Assembly: GCA_947453195.1 (NCBI GenBank)
Contig: CANGFO010000004.1
Span: 1-64,000 of the forward strand
From: Flavobacteriaceae bacterium
Lineage (GTDB): Bacteria > Bacteroidota > Bacteroidia > Flavobacteriales > Flavobacteriaceae
Length of the DNA stretch: 64,000 nt
Direction: 5' to 3'
In this document: in pieces, positions 8,757 through 17,688 of the stretch
Layout of the letters: each line of letters opens with the position of its first letter
Numbering within the stretch: the stretch's first letter is position 1
Program-made: the position numbers and the translations under genes
Notes under the pieces: generated by a model
Seen by the model: the letters and a program-made list of their open reading frames with translations, nothing else
What the model was told of the DNA's origin: nothing
Databases searched by the model: none

Positions 8757-10473
8757 CAGAATTTTTATTCTTAAGATTAAATATTAATTGTAAACTACTT
8801 GAGATTACAATAGTTAATACGGCTCCAATAAAATTTAGCCATAAATAACCCAACTTTTCTTGTCCGCTTGGATAAATATGAATAAAGAAATAGTAAATAA
8901 AGAAAATCGAAATTTGGCTGATTACGGCGCTGTAGAAAATAGATTTTCCTTTTACGAATTTGAATAAAAACCCTACTAAGAATATCCCTAAAACGGTTCC
9001 GTAAAAAATGGAACCTAAAAGATTTACCAACTGAATTAAGTTTTCAAAAAGGGTACAAAAACATGCAAATACAATTGCGATAACACCCCAGCCTAAAGTA
9101 AAAAATTGCGTAGCATTGAGAAGTTGTTTTTCAGATGGTTCTGATTTAATGTTTCGTTTGTAGATGTCTATTGCAGTTGTAGAAGCCAGTGCAGTTAGTT
9201 CTGAAGCTGATGATGACATAGCTGCGGATAGGATAACTGCCAGTAGAAGTCCAATTAAGCCTTTTGGTAAATAATGTAAAATGAAGTGAAGAAAAACATA
9301 ATCTTTATCATTAGTTTCGGCTTTTACATCGACTTTCCCAATTAATTCTTTGGCTTGATCTCTAAGGTCTTTTTCTCTTCCGGCTAATTCTTTAAGTTTG
9401 TTTCTTAGAATTGGATTGTCAAAATTTTGATTTAAATGGTCAATGTATAATAAGTTGTATTCTTTTTTTTCTTCACCCAAATTGGTTAATTTTTTCTCTA
9501 AATCCTGGTATTCTGCTTTGTATTTAGAATGCTCAATGAGGATTTTATTATTTGGATTAAAATTTAAAGGAACGGGATTAAATTGAAAAAACACAAACAC
9601 CATTACTCCGGTAAGAAGTATGAAAAACTGCATAGGAACTTTAAGAAATCCATTTAATATCATGCCCATTTGACTTTCTTTGTCGGTTTTACCCGAAAGA
9701 TAACGGCCTACTTGTGTTTGATCGGTTCCAAAATAAGATAACATTAAGAAAAATCCTCCCGTTATACCCGTCCATACGGTGTACCTTGTTTCGGTATCCA
9801 AAGAAAAATCAAGAATATTCATTTTGTCGTTTGCGCCAGCAATATGTAACGCATTTGAAAAAGTCATTTCATTGGGTAGCATATGTAGAATTAGGTAGAA
9901 GGTGATAAACATTCCAGCTAATATTACAAACATTTGTTGCTTTTGGGTGACATTCACTGCTTTAGTTCCGCCAACGAAGGTGTAGAATATAACTGAAATT
10001 CCTATAATAATATTCAGTATAGTAATATTCCATCCTAAAAGGGTTGAAAGAATGATCGAAGGCGCATAGATTGTAATTCCTGCTGCCAATCCACGTTGTA
10101 TTAAAAATAATACCGCAGCAAGTGACCTGGTTTTAACATCAAAGCGTTGCTCTAAATATTGATAGGCAGTAAATATTTTGTATTTATGATAAATGGGTAT
10201 GAAAACTATGCAAATTACAATCATTGCAATGGGTAGGCCAAAATAGAATTGAATAAATCCCATTCCGTCGTGATAGGCTTGACCTGGAGTAGAAAGAAAG
10301 GTAATTGCCGATGCTTGGGTTGCCATTACAGATAAACCAACCAACCACCAAGGTGTTTCTTTGTTGGCAAGAATGAATTCCTCTACATTTTTACTGCCAC
10401 GTGTTTTATATACACCATAAAAGATGATGAATAATAAGGTAACAGATAAAATAATCCAATCGAGCTGCTGCAT
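8746..10473 (-). CDS. Sodium:solute symporter (SSS/SLC5 family)
   Basis: This 575-residue inner-membrane transporter of the SSS family has about 13 helices. Family signatures include the first-helix WWLVGLSVMATQASAITF segment and SAAMSSSASELTALAS, which carries the sodium-site serines. The substrate cannot be read; it resembles NIS-like Bacteroidota members. A charged insert at about residues 310-390 (rich in K, E and heptad-like Leu) interrupts the fold between two helices, probably as a cytoplasmic coiled coil. The start ATG lies only 3 bases after the stop of a 33-residue membrane peptide, which suggests translational coupling. The gene is last in a probable minus-strand operon. Confidence 0.9.
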   Translation of the reverse strand: MQQLDWIILSVTLLFIIFYGVYKTRGSKNVEEFILANKETPWWLVGLSVMATQASAITFLSTPGQAYHDGMGFIQFYFGLPIAMIVICIVFIPIYHKYKIFTAYQYLEQRFDVKTRSLAAVLFLIQRGLAAGITIYAPSIILSTLLGWNITILNIIIGISVIFYTFVGGTKAVNVTQKQQMFVILAGMFITFYLILHMLPNEMTFSNALHIAGANDKMNILDFSLDTETRYTVWTGITGGFFLMLSYFGTDQTQVGRYLSGKTDKESQMGMILNGFLKVPMQFFILLTGVMVFVFFQFNPVPLNFNPNNKILIEHSKYKAEYQDLEKKLTNLGEEKKEYNLLYIDHLNQNFDNPILRNKLKELAGREKDLRDQAKELIGKVDVKAETNDKDYVFLHFILHYLPKGLIGLLLAVILSAAMSSSASELTALASTTAIDIYKRNIKSEPSEKQLLNATQFFTLGWGVIAIVFACFCTLFENLIQLVNLLGSIFYGTVLGIFLVGFLFKFVKGKSIFYSAVISQISIFFIYYFFIHIYPSGQEKLGYLWLNFIGAVLTIVISSSLQLIFNLKNKNSVRS

Positions 10474-10476
10474 GAA

Positions 10477-10578
10477 TTAAGAAAAAATTTGCATTAATAC
10501 ATAAAAAAATACTATAAACAAAGCATTCGTAACTAATAGCCAGGTGTAACTAATTTTCCATCGATTTGGTTTGCTCAT
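10477..10578 (-). CDS. 33-residue single-helix membrane peptide
   Basis: On the minus strand an ATG at 10578 opens a 33-codon frame ending in TAA at 10477. It encodes a basic N-terminus (MSKPNRWKIS), then one hydrophobic helix (TWLLVTNALFIVFFYVLMQIF). A purine-rich ribosome site (ACGGAAG) sits just before the ATG. The stop is 3 bases before the symporter ATG. Small subunits of this kind are known for other SSS transporters (DUF4212 and DUF3311 partners, YhdT with PanF), so I infer a symporter accessory subunit. I have not confirmed homologues. Confidence 0.65.
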   Translation of the reverse strand: MSKPNRWKISYTWLLVTNALFIVFFYVLMQIFS

Positions 10579-10612
10579 CTTCCGTTTGTTTTATTAATAA
10601 TAGAATCAAAAA

Positions 10613-10858
10613 TTACAAATGTCCTGTTTTGCTGTTTTGATTGATGTAATTTAATTGATGCTCGGAAACATATTTTCTAAAAATCTCAATTAAAGTTTCG
10701 TAATATTTCTGAAGGTTTTTTACATTCACTTCGGGATTACTTTTTGTAGGAATCGTCACAGGCATTTCATTAAGATATTTAGAAAGTTCTGGGTAGTTCT
10801 CCTGAATTACTAAAGTTATCTTTAATATCTTCTTGTTTATTTCATTCTCAGTTTCCAT
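10613..10858 (-). CDS. Conserved hypothetical protein, 81 residues
   Basis: This small soluble protein has no signal peptide or membrane helix. It is predicted helical, with charged ends and a central proline-rich MPVTIPTKSNPEVNVKN segment. I do not recognise a functional domain. Its place between maf and the symporter peptide, with 24- and 34-base gaps, makes it part of the same minus-strand operon. The coding potential looks real because of the tight packing and normal codon use. Confidence 0.7.
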   Translation of the reverse strand: METENEINKKILKITLVIQENYPELSKYLNEMPVTIPTKSNPEVNVKNLQKYYETLIEIFRKYVSEHQLNYINQNSKTGHL

Positions 10859-10882
10859 TTTGTAGTATTTATCTAGGTAAAT

Positions 10883-11479
10883 CTACAAATTATTCAGAAA
10901 ATTATGTGTTAAATATTCGTATACTTTTTCAGTTGGCAATCCTACAACATTAGTATAGGAACCTTCAATTTTTGAGATTCCAATTAAACCAATCCATTCT
11001 TGGATTCCGTAAGCTCCTGCTTTATCAAAGGGCTTGTAGTTATCCAAATAATATCGAATTGCAGTATCGCTTAATTCGCGAAAGGAAACTTTAGTTATTT
11101 CAAATATTGTTTCGGATGAAGTAGATGTTTTAAAGCAAACAGAAGTAATAACCTCGTGTGTAGCATTGGATAACGATCGTAATATAGATAAGGCATCGTC
11201 ATAATCTTTTGGTTTGCCCAATGCTTTGCCATCTAACCAAACCAAGGTATCACTTGTAATAAGCACCTCATTTTCTGATAATTCTCCTTCAAAAGCAGCT
11301 GCTTTTAATTCGGCTAAATAATTAGTTATTTCTTCTGCTTTAAGGCTTTCAGGATAAATTTCTTCAATCTCTTTTAATCGAATTTCAAAATCAAATTGGT
11401 TTTCAATATCAAAATCTTTGAAAAACTGCTGACGTCTTGGTGATCCGGAAGCTAGAATTATTTTAAAGGGCTTAGGCAT
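10883..11479 (-). CDS. maf: Maf-family nucleotide pyrophosphatase
   Basis: This 198-residue cytosolic enzyme belongs to the Maf/HAM1-like house-cleaning family that hydrolyses dTTP, UTP or modified nucleotides to monophosphates. The N-terminal ILASGSPRRQQFF motif and the central SDTLVWLDGKALGKP segment are diagnostic. GAYGIQEW near the C-terminus is also conserved and favours the dTTP/UTP subgroup (YhdE-like). It overlaps the upstream prenyltransferase gene by 8 bases. Confidence 0.93.
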   Translation of the reverse strand: MPKPFKIILASGSPRRQQFFKDFDIENQFDFEIRLKEIEEIYPESLKAEEITNYLAELKAAAFEGELSENEVLITSDTLVWLDGKALGKPKDYDDALSILRSLSNATHEVITSVCFKTSTSSETIFEITKVSFRELSDTAIRYYLDNYKPFDKAGAYGIQEWIGLIGISKIEGSYTNVVGLPTEKVYEYLTHNFLNNL

Positions 11480-12398
11480 GATGCTTTATATTGTAAGTGA
11501 TTACCCAAATTGACAGTATTCCAAAGAAAATAATCCATTTTAAAAGGGTGCTAATATTGGCATAATCTTTCTTTTCTTTAGCGTTCCAAATTTGAATTAA
11601 TCCAAAAATCATTGGAGCAATTACGAAAACGAGTAAGTAAAATATTCCAATAAATAAATTGTTTTCAAATAGGTAATTATAGGAGTAAAAGAATAAATAC
11701 AGGATAGGTACTAGTAAAAGAACGAATGCTAATTTATTTGATTTTTTAATTCCGATTACTAATGGTAAGGTTTTCATTTCTTGATATTTATCTCCTTCAA
11801 AATCTTGAATATCTTTAATTATTTCTCGGACTAAATTGATCATAAATGCAAATTTTGCATAATCCATTAATATCGAAAAAGCCACACTCATTTGCTGCTG
11901 ATTAATTTCAAATGTATTCGGAAAGATATCAAATATTCCAATTATTAGTACACTAAAAGCAAGAATGAAAGCAATTAATATATTTCCTAATAAGGCAATT
12001 TGTTTTAGGCTGCTTGCATAAAAATAAAGTAAAGTAGCAGTGAGTACAAAAAGTATAGCAAAATTAGAATGTTCTACCGAATTGGCTAAAATAAATCCAC
12101 ATCCAACTCCAGAAATGGTTAGTCCGGCATATAGATTATAGGCAGCCGATTCGGAAATAGAAGTACCAATTATAACTTGGTTGGGTTTATTTATTTGATC
12201 GGTTTCTTGATCAAAAATATCATTAATTACATAACCTCCAGCTGCAATTAATACCGTTGCTAAAATTAGCAAGGTGTACTGCCAATAAAATAAAGAAAGC
12301 GGAATTTGAACTTGCTCTAAATATCCAAACCGGATAATCAATTGCATTAATGCTAAAAGCAATAAATTTTTATAACGAATTAATTGTAGGAATTTCAT
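11472..12398 (-). CDS. UbiA-family prenyltransferase
   Basis: This 308-residue membrane enzyme has about eight helices and two aspartate-rich prenyl-diphosphate motifs: NDIFDQETD in the first half and DIQDFEGDKYQEMKTLP in the second. UbiA enzymes join a polyprenyl chain to an aromatic or alcohol acceptor. Flavobacteria orthologues are usually called geranylgeranylglycerol-phosphate geranylgeranyltransferase, but the acceptor is not proven. MenA is a possible alternative. The gene sits between the KdsC-like and maf genes on one transcript. Confidence 0.85.
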   Translation of the reverse strand: MKFLQLIRYKNLLLLALMQLIIRFGYLEQVQIPLSLFYWQYTLLILATVLIAAGGYVINDIFDQETDQINKPNQVIIGTSISESAAYNLYAGLTISGVGCGFILANSVEHSNFAILFVLTATLLYFYASSLKQIALLGNILIAFILAFSVLIIGIFDIFPNTFEINQQQMSVAFSILMDYAKFAFMINLVREIIKDIQDFEGDKYQEMKTLPLVIGIKKSNKLAFVLLLVPILYLFFYSYNYLFENNLFIGIFYLLVFVIAPMIFGLIQIWNAKEKKDYANISTLLKWIIFFGILSIWVITYNIKHHA

Positions 12399-12418
12399 TT
12401 GTAATAATAAACTAATTT

Positions 12419-12943
12419 TTAATCGTGTTTTCCGTTATAGTATAAATGCCATTTCCCTTGTACTTTCATTACTTGTTCAATCACATCTCTAACGGCTCCT
12501 TTACCACCGTTTTTATGAGAAATGTAAGATGAAATTGCTTTAATTTCCGGACTAGAATCTTGAGGGCAAGTAGGTAAACCAACCAATTGCATCACATGAT
12601 AATCGGGGATATCATCACCCATGTACAAAACTTTTTCAGGGTTGATATTGTATAATTCAGTATATTCTTTAAAGGTTTCTACTTTGTCGGGACTTCCTAA
12701 ATGAATATCGTGAATTCCTAAATTTCGCAAACGAATACGTACGCCTTCATTTTTACCACCAGAAATAATACATACGTTATAGCCACTCTCCAGTGCTGCT
12801 TTCATTGCGAATCCATCTCTTATGTTCATGATTCGAAGCATTTCTCCATTTTCTGTAACATGCACCGAACTGTCTGTTAATACGCCATCTACATCAAAAA
12901 TGAAGGTGGTAATTTGATTCATTATTTCTTTATAACTTGCCAT
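12419..12943 (-). CDS. kdsC: KdsC-like HAD phosphatase (KDO-8-P phosphatase type)
   Basis: This 174-residue HAD phosphatase has the nucleophile motif DVDGVLTD (D17, D19), the RDGFAMK segment and the third motif MGDDIPD. This small cap-less form (C0 type, YrbI/KdsC) dephosphorylates 3-deoxy-octulosonate-8-phosphate in lipopolysaccharide core synthesis; some relatives act on other keto-sugar acids. The ATG at 12943 is preferred over a TTG six bases upstream. It overlaps the DUF2520 gene by 14 bases. Confidence 0.85.
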   Translation of the reverse strand: MASYKEIMNQITTFIFDVDGVLTDSSVHVTENGEMLRIMNIRDGFAMKAALESGYNVCIISGGKNEGVRIRLRNLGIHDIHLGSPDKVETFKEYTELYNINPEKVLYMGDDIPDYHVMQLVGLPTCPQDSSPEIKAISSYISHKNGGKGAVRDVIEQVMKVQGKWHLYYNGKHD

Positions 12944-13688
12944 TATCAATTATTGATTTAGTTAGTAGTTTGTACAGTTCTTTTTGATTTGAATCAGTCA
13001 AAAAATCCAAATGTTTATTTATTGTTGAAGTATCACCTCTTTTTGCTGGTCCTGTTTGGGCTTCTTTTGGCGAAAGCGTATTAAGTTTATTTGCAGTTTC
13101 CAATATTAAAGGTTTCAATATTTCAAATGAAATTCCCTTTTCATCGCAAATATCATTTCCAATTTGAAACAAATGATTGGCAAAGTTATTTACAAAAACT
13201 GCTGCAACGTGCAATGATTTTCGTTGATTTGAATCAATTTCAAATACCTGATTTGAAATAGCTGAAGCAACTTCATGAAGCAATTTTAAATCCGAATTTG
13301 ATTCGGCTTCAATGCATAGAGGAACTTCCTTAAAATTTATTTCTTTGGTTTTGGATAGCGTTTGCAACGGATAAAAAACACCTTTTCGATTGGAATTACT
13401 TAAGCTTTCCATAGCAACGCTCCCAGAAGTGTGAACTACCAATTGATTTGTAAACAGAATTAGTTCAGAAACCGAAGTTATAGCATCATCAGAAACGGCT
13501 ATGATAAATAAATCTACCGGTAGTAATTGTTTGTAGTCCTGAATGACAGAAATTGATTTTGATGTTGAAGTAATTGAGTTGGGATTACGTGAATAAACTT
13601 GAACCAATTCAATACCATCTGCTTTTTCAAAAGCAGAAATCAAATGTTGGGCTACATTTCCAGAACCAAGTATGCTTATGGATATCAT
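12930..13688 (-). CDS. Rossmann-like DUF2520 protein
   Basis: This 252-residue protein starts with a nucleotide-binding fold (ISILGSGNVAQHLISAF, a GxGxxA pattern). A C-terminal helical DUF2520 domain contains HVAAVFVNNFANHL and TGPAKRGD. The arrangement resembles NAD(P)-dependent oxidoreductases such as ketopantoate or pyrroline-carboxylate reductases, but the substrate is unknown. It is the first gene of the probable seven-gene minus-strand operon ending at 8746. Confidence 0.85.
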   Translation of the reverse strand: MISISILGSGNVAQHLISAFEKADGIELVQVYSRNPNSITSTSKSISVIQDYKQLLPVDLFIIAVSDDAITSVSELILFTNQLVVHTSGSVAMESLSNSNRKGVFYPLQTLSKTKEINFKEVPLCIEAESNSDLKLLHEVASAISNQVFEIDSNQRKSLHVAAVFVNNFANHLFQIGNDICDEKGISFEILKPLILETANKLNTLSPKEAQTGPAKRGDTSTINKHLDFLTDSNQKELYKLLTKSIIDNGKL

Positions 13689-13802
13689 GTTGTAAAAATA
13701 TTCTTTTTTTTTGAATTGATAAACAAATGATTTTTATAAAAAAAAGTCGCTTAAAAATGACTTAAATGCTTTGTTTATTCTAATATTTTCACAATTTTAA
13801 TT

Positions 13803-13810
13803 TACTTTTG
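13803..13810 (+). promoter_or_regulatory. -7 promoter box of ccsBA
   Basis: TACTTTTG is an exact TAnnTTTG box 39 bases before the ccsBA ATG. No TTG is well placed for -33. It immediately precedes the palindrome at 13813. Confidence 0.5.
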
Positions 13811-13812
13811 TA

Positions 13813-13831
13813 ATTCCAAATTATTTGGAAT
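13813..13831. promoter_or_regulatory. Perfect 19-bp palindrome at the ccsBA start site
   Basis: ATTCCAAATTATTTGGAAT has 9-base arms around a single T. It begins 3 bases after the -7 box, so it covers the expected transcription start and early leader of ccsBA. It is a candidate repressor operator. Confidence 0.6.
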
Positions 13832-13849
13832 AGTATAAATTTTCTTACC

Positions 13850-16800
13850 ATGAATAAAAAGTATTTTTCTTTCTTGTTTTCCACTAGATTAATGGCGGTT
13901 TTGTTTTTAGTTTTTGCACTTGCAATGGGAGTTGGAACTTTTATTGAAAGTTATTACAATACGGATACTGCCAGAGTATGGATTTATAACGCTTGGTGGT
14001 TTGAAGTTATTATGGTGTTTTTTATGATAAATTTTGCAGGAAATATTAAAAGATACCAACTGTATAAAAAAGAAAAATGGGCTACACTATTGTTGCATTT
14101 GTCATTTGTGTTTATAATTTTTGGAGCATTTATTACCCGTTATATAAGTTACGAAGGAATGATGCCTATTCGAGAAGGTGCAACATCAAATCAAGTGTAT
14201 TCAAGTACTAGTTATCTAACTGTAAATGTAGATGGCCAATACCATGGAGAATTAAAAAGACGTATTTTTGAGCAGCCCTTGTTGTTATCACCAGCAGTTT
14301 ATCCGCCGTTTGCAAGTAACTATTTTGCTGTAAGCGATAAATTTGACACGACTCCATTTAAAATTGAATACAAAGATTATATTATTGATGCCAAAGACAC
14401 TATAAAAGCTACTTCGGCAGGAAAAATATATTTAAAAATGGTAGAATCGGGGGGAGGCTCCCGTCACGAATATTACCTTGAAGAAGGAACTGTGAATAAT
14501 ATTCATAATGTTCTTTTTGCCTTAAATAAACCTACTAAAGGAGCAATTAATATTACAACAAATGGTTCTGCAACAGCGATCGAAGCGCCTTTTGAAGGTC
14601 AATTTATGCGAATGGCAGATAAACTTCAGGGCATAGTAAATAAAGATGCCGTGCAGCCCCTAATGTTCCGCTCGTTGTATAATGTTGGTGGTGCTCAATT
14701 TGTTTTTCCAGAGCAGCCAATTAAAGGAGAAAAAGACATTGTTTCGGGTAAAAAATTAAAGGCAAAAGGAGGTACCGATGCTTTAATAGTAACAGTAGAA
14801 TCGGAAGGAAAATCAAAAGTGGTTTTGCTTAAAGGTTCTAAAGGAAGCGTAGGAGAACCTCAAGTTGTGAAAATTGGAAATTTAGATTTTACTCTTTATT
14901 TTGGAAGTAAAGTATATACCTTGCCATTTTTCATTACTTTAAATGATTTTGATGCAAAAAAATATCCAGGTACCGAGAAAAGCTTTTCTTCATTTGAAAG
15001 CAAAGTTACCGTTAAAGAACACGGAAATAAATTTACTGCTGACATATATATGAATCACATTTTAGATCATGGTGGGTATCGCTTTTTTCAATCTTCTTTT
15101 GATCCAGATGAAAAAGGAACCATCCTTTCTGTAAACCACGATTACTGGGGAACTATGATTACTTATATAGGCTATTTCTTTTTGTTTTTTGCGATGATGG
15201 CTATATTATTTGTAAAAAACACCCGATTTGCAGACTTAAAAAGAAAATTAGAAGAGGTAAAAAACAAAAAATCCAAACTGCTTTCAATTCTACTTTTGCT
15301 AGGAACTTTAAGTGGTTTTTCGCAACACCAAAACAAACCAGCAAAATTTAGTTTTCTAGATTCTATATTGGTTTATAAAGTCCCTGAGGCACAGGCAGAA
15401 AAGTTTGGCCGATTAGTGATTCAAGACGATGGTGGTAGAATGAAACCGATTAATACTTTTTCATCCGAATTACTTCGAAAAGTAAGTAAACGTGAAACCT
15501 ACGAAGGTATGAATTCCGATCAGGTGTTTATTTCGATGTCACAATTTCCAACCGCTTGGTTTGAATTACCTTTGATTTACATTAAAAGTGGTAACGATAG
15601 CATCCGTAAAATTATTGGAGTAAACCCCGAAGATAAGTATGTAACTTTTAGATCGCTATTTGATAATAAAGGAAATTATAAATTGAGTCCTTATTTGGAT
15701 GAAGCCTATAAAACCAATACACCCGATCAGTTTCAGAAAGATTTCATAGAAGTAGATAAAAAGGTTAATATTTTAAATTCGGCATTAAGCGGAAATATTT
15801 TAAAAATCTTTCCAATACCAAATGATAAAAACAATAAATGGCTTTCCTTTTTAGAGATAGACCATCCGATGGGGAATGATTTGGATGACATAAAAAATGC
15901 CTTGCCTTATTATTTTGATGCATTGGCTAAGGCAACAAAAACTAAAGATTATACCTTGGCAAATACTATGTTACTTGGTATGGAGAATTTTCAAAAGAAA
16001 TATGGGAAAGCGGTCCGTCCAACTGATGATCAAATATCATCTGAGATTTTGTTAAACAAATACGATGTTTTTAAAAATCTGTTTTGGCTGTATATGCTTG
16101 CCGGAAGTTTTATGTTGATTCTAGTTATAGTTAGTATTTTCTTTAACAATAAGCCAATACGCATTGCAGTTAATGTATTTCACATTTTAGTAGGAGTATT
16201 GTTTGCAATGCATACCCTAGGCTTAATTGCTCGTTGGTATGTATCTGGTCATGCACCATGGAGTAACGCCTATGAAAGTATGATATATGTTGCTTGGGCT
16301 ACGATGTTTTTTACCTTAGCTTTTGATAGGAAATCGAAGTTAACGGTTGCTTCCGGAACTTTTGTAGCTTCCATGATTTTGATGGTGGCGCATTTAAATT
16401 GGCTGGATCCTTCCATAGCTAATTTGCAACCAGTTCTTAATTCGTATTGGTTGATGATTCACGTTGCGGTAATTGTAGCAAGTTATGGTCCGTTTACATT
16501 AGGAATGGTGTTAGGATTGGTGGCTTTGTTTTTAATGTTGTTTACCAACGAAAAGAACAAAGAAAAAATGACTTTGCACATCAAAGAAATTACCTATATA
16601 AATGAAATGGCATTAACTATTGGATTGGTAATGCTGACTATTGGAAACTTTTTAGGTGGTCAATGGGCCAATGAAAGTTGGGGTAGGTATTGGGGATGGG
16701 ATGCTAAAGAAACCTGGGCTTTAATTAGTATTATGGTTTATGCATTTGTAATTCATGCGCGTTTTGTACCTTCATTAAGAGGATTATTTTCTTTCAATTT

Positions 16801-16987
16801 TATGAGTGTATTGGCATTTGCATCGATTTTAATGACCTATTTTGGCGTTAATTTTCACTTAACAGGTATGCATTCTTATGCATCGGGTGAAAAACAAAAT
16901 GTAATGATATACCTATATGTATTTATTACTTATATGGTGTTTTCAATTTTGGTTTATTTAAAATACCGTAAAACATTTAAAAACTAA
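13850..16987 (+). CDS. ccsA: Cytochrome c biogenesis protein CcsBA (ResB-CcsA fusion)
   Basis: This 1045-residue integral membrane protein fuses the two halves of the System II heme-handling synthetase. The N-terminal half is ResB/CcsB-like, with helices near residues 13-32 and 45-62, a large periplasmic domain and another helix near 435-455. The C-terminal half is CcsA, with the heme-binding WWD motif WGRYWGWDAKETWALI around residues 940-955 and conserved His residues nearby. It exports heme and attaches it to apocytochrome c outside the inner membrane. Fusion is normal in Bacteroidota. The next gene starts 3 bases later, so the two are co-transcribed. Confidence 0.95.
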   Translation: MNKKYFSFLFSTRLMAVLFLVFALAMGVGTFIESYYNTDTARVWIYNAWWFEVIMVFFMINFAGNIKRYQLYKKEKWATLLLHLSFVFIIFGAFITRYISYEGMMPIREGATSNQVYSSTSYLTVNVDGQYHGELKRRIFEQPLLLSPAVYPPFASNYFAVSDKFDTTPFKIEYKDYIIDAKDTIKATSAGKIYLKMVESGGGSRHEYYLEEGTVNNIHNVLFALNKPTKGAINITTNGSATAIEAPFEGQFMRMADKLQGIVNKDAVQPLMFRSLYNVGGAQFVFPEQPIKGEKDIVSGKKLKAKGGTDALIVTVESEGKSKVVLLKGSKGSVGEPQVVKIGNLDFTLYFGSKVYTLPFFITLNDFDAKKYPGTEKSFSSFESKVTVKEHGNKFTADIYMNHILDHGGYRFFQSSFDPDEKGTILSVNHDYWGTMITYIGYFFLFFAMMAILFVKNTRFADLKRKLEEVKNKKSKLLSILLLLGTLSGFSQHQNKPAKFSFLDSILVYKVPEAQAEKFGRLVIQDDGGRMKPINTFSSELLRKVSKRETYEGMNSDQVFISMSQFPTAWFELPLIYIKSGNDSIRKIIGVNPEDKYVTFRSLFDNKGNYKLSPYLDEAYKTNTPDQFQKDFIEVDKKVNILNSALSGNILKIFPIPNDKNNKWLSFLEIDHPMGNDLDDIKNALPYYFDALAKATKTKDYTLANTMLLGMENFQKKYGKAVRPTDDQISSEILLNKYDVFKNLFWLYMLAGSFMLILVIVSIFFNNKPIRIAVNVFHILVGVLFAMHTLGLIARWYVSGHAPWSNAYESMIYVAWATMFFTLAFDRKSKLTVASGTFVASMILMVAHLNWLDPSIANLQPVLNSYWLMIHVAVIVASYGPFTLGMVLGLVALFLMLFTNEKNKEKMTLHIKEITYINEMALTIGLVMLTIGNFLGGQWANESWGRYWGWDAKETWALISIMVYAFVIHARFVPSLRGLFSFNFMSVLAFASILMTYFGVNFHLTGMHSYASGEKQNVMIYLYVFITYMVFSILVYLKYRKTFKN

Positions 16988-16989
16988 TT

Positions 16990-17574
16990 ATGAAAAAGAT
17001 ATTATTTCTAATAGGATTTTGCACGCTATTTAGTTGTAAAAATCAAGCGCAAGAAAATGTAGTTAATCAACCAATAAATACAATTCCAATGGTAAAACAA
17101 ACAATTTATTCGTTTAAAGTAAAAGATTTATCTGGAAATGAATTTGATTTTGCTTCCCTAAAAGGAAAGAAAATTCTAATTGTAAATACCGCTTCTAAAT
17201 GTGGATTAACTCCACAATACAAAGATTTGGAAGCTATATATAAAAAGTATAAATCTCACAATTTTGTTATTGTTGGTTTTCCTGCAAATAATTTTGCTGC
17301 GCAAGAACCAGGAACTAGCAAAGAGATTAGTGAGTTTTGCCAAAAAAATTACGGCGTAACTTTTCCAATGATGGAAAAAGTGTCTGTAAAAGGAGGGGAT
17401 ATGTGTGCTGTTTATCAGTTTTTAACCCAAAAATCAAAAAACGGTTTGCAGGACAGTGAAGTAGAATGGAATTTTCAAAAATATTTGATTAATGAAAAAG
17501 GTGAATTAGAGAAAGTTATACTTCCACAGGTGCTTCCAACAGATGCTGCTATTGTAGATTGGATTACTAAATAA
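16990..17574 (+). CDS. Glutathione peroxidase-family lipoprotein
   Basis: This 194-residue thiol peroxidase has a lipoprotein signal (FLIGFCTLFSC). The peroxidatic Cys lies in NTASKCGLTPQY. The conserved FPANNFAAQEPG segment and the EWNFQKYL tryptophan/asparagine motif follow. It carries Cys rather than selenocysteine (TGT codon), so it is probably thioredoxin-dependent despite the family name. The lipid anchor puts it in the envelope, next to CcsBA, where it may protect maturing cytochromes from peroxides. A terminator follows at 17603. Confidence 0.9.
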   Translation: MKKILFLIGFCTLFSCKNQAQENVVNQPINTIPMVKQTIYSFKVKDLSGNEFDFASLKGKKILIVNTASKCGLTPQYKDLEAIYKKYKSHNFVIVGFPANNFAAQEPGTSKEISEFCQKNYGVTFPMMEKVSVKGGDMCAVYQFLTQKSKNGLQDSEVEWNFQKYLINEKGELEKVILPQVLPTDAAIVDWITK

Positions 17575-17602
17575 AACTTTCGATTATAATATTAATAACA
17601 TA

Positions 17603-17635
17603 AAATCCTTTTATTCTTGTAAAAGGATTTTTTTT
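17603..17635 (+). terminator. Intrinsic terminator after gpx
   Basis: A perfect 10-base-pair stem AAATCCTTTT/AAAAGGATTT (17603-17612 with 17621-17630) has an 8-base loop and a T-run. Confidence 0.85.
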
Positions 17636-17688
17636 GAAATAAAATTCAATATTTTTATTTACTTTTACACTCCAAACAACACTTCATT

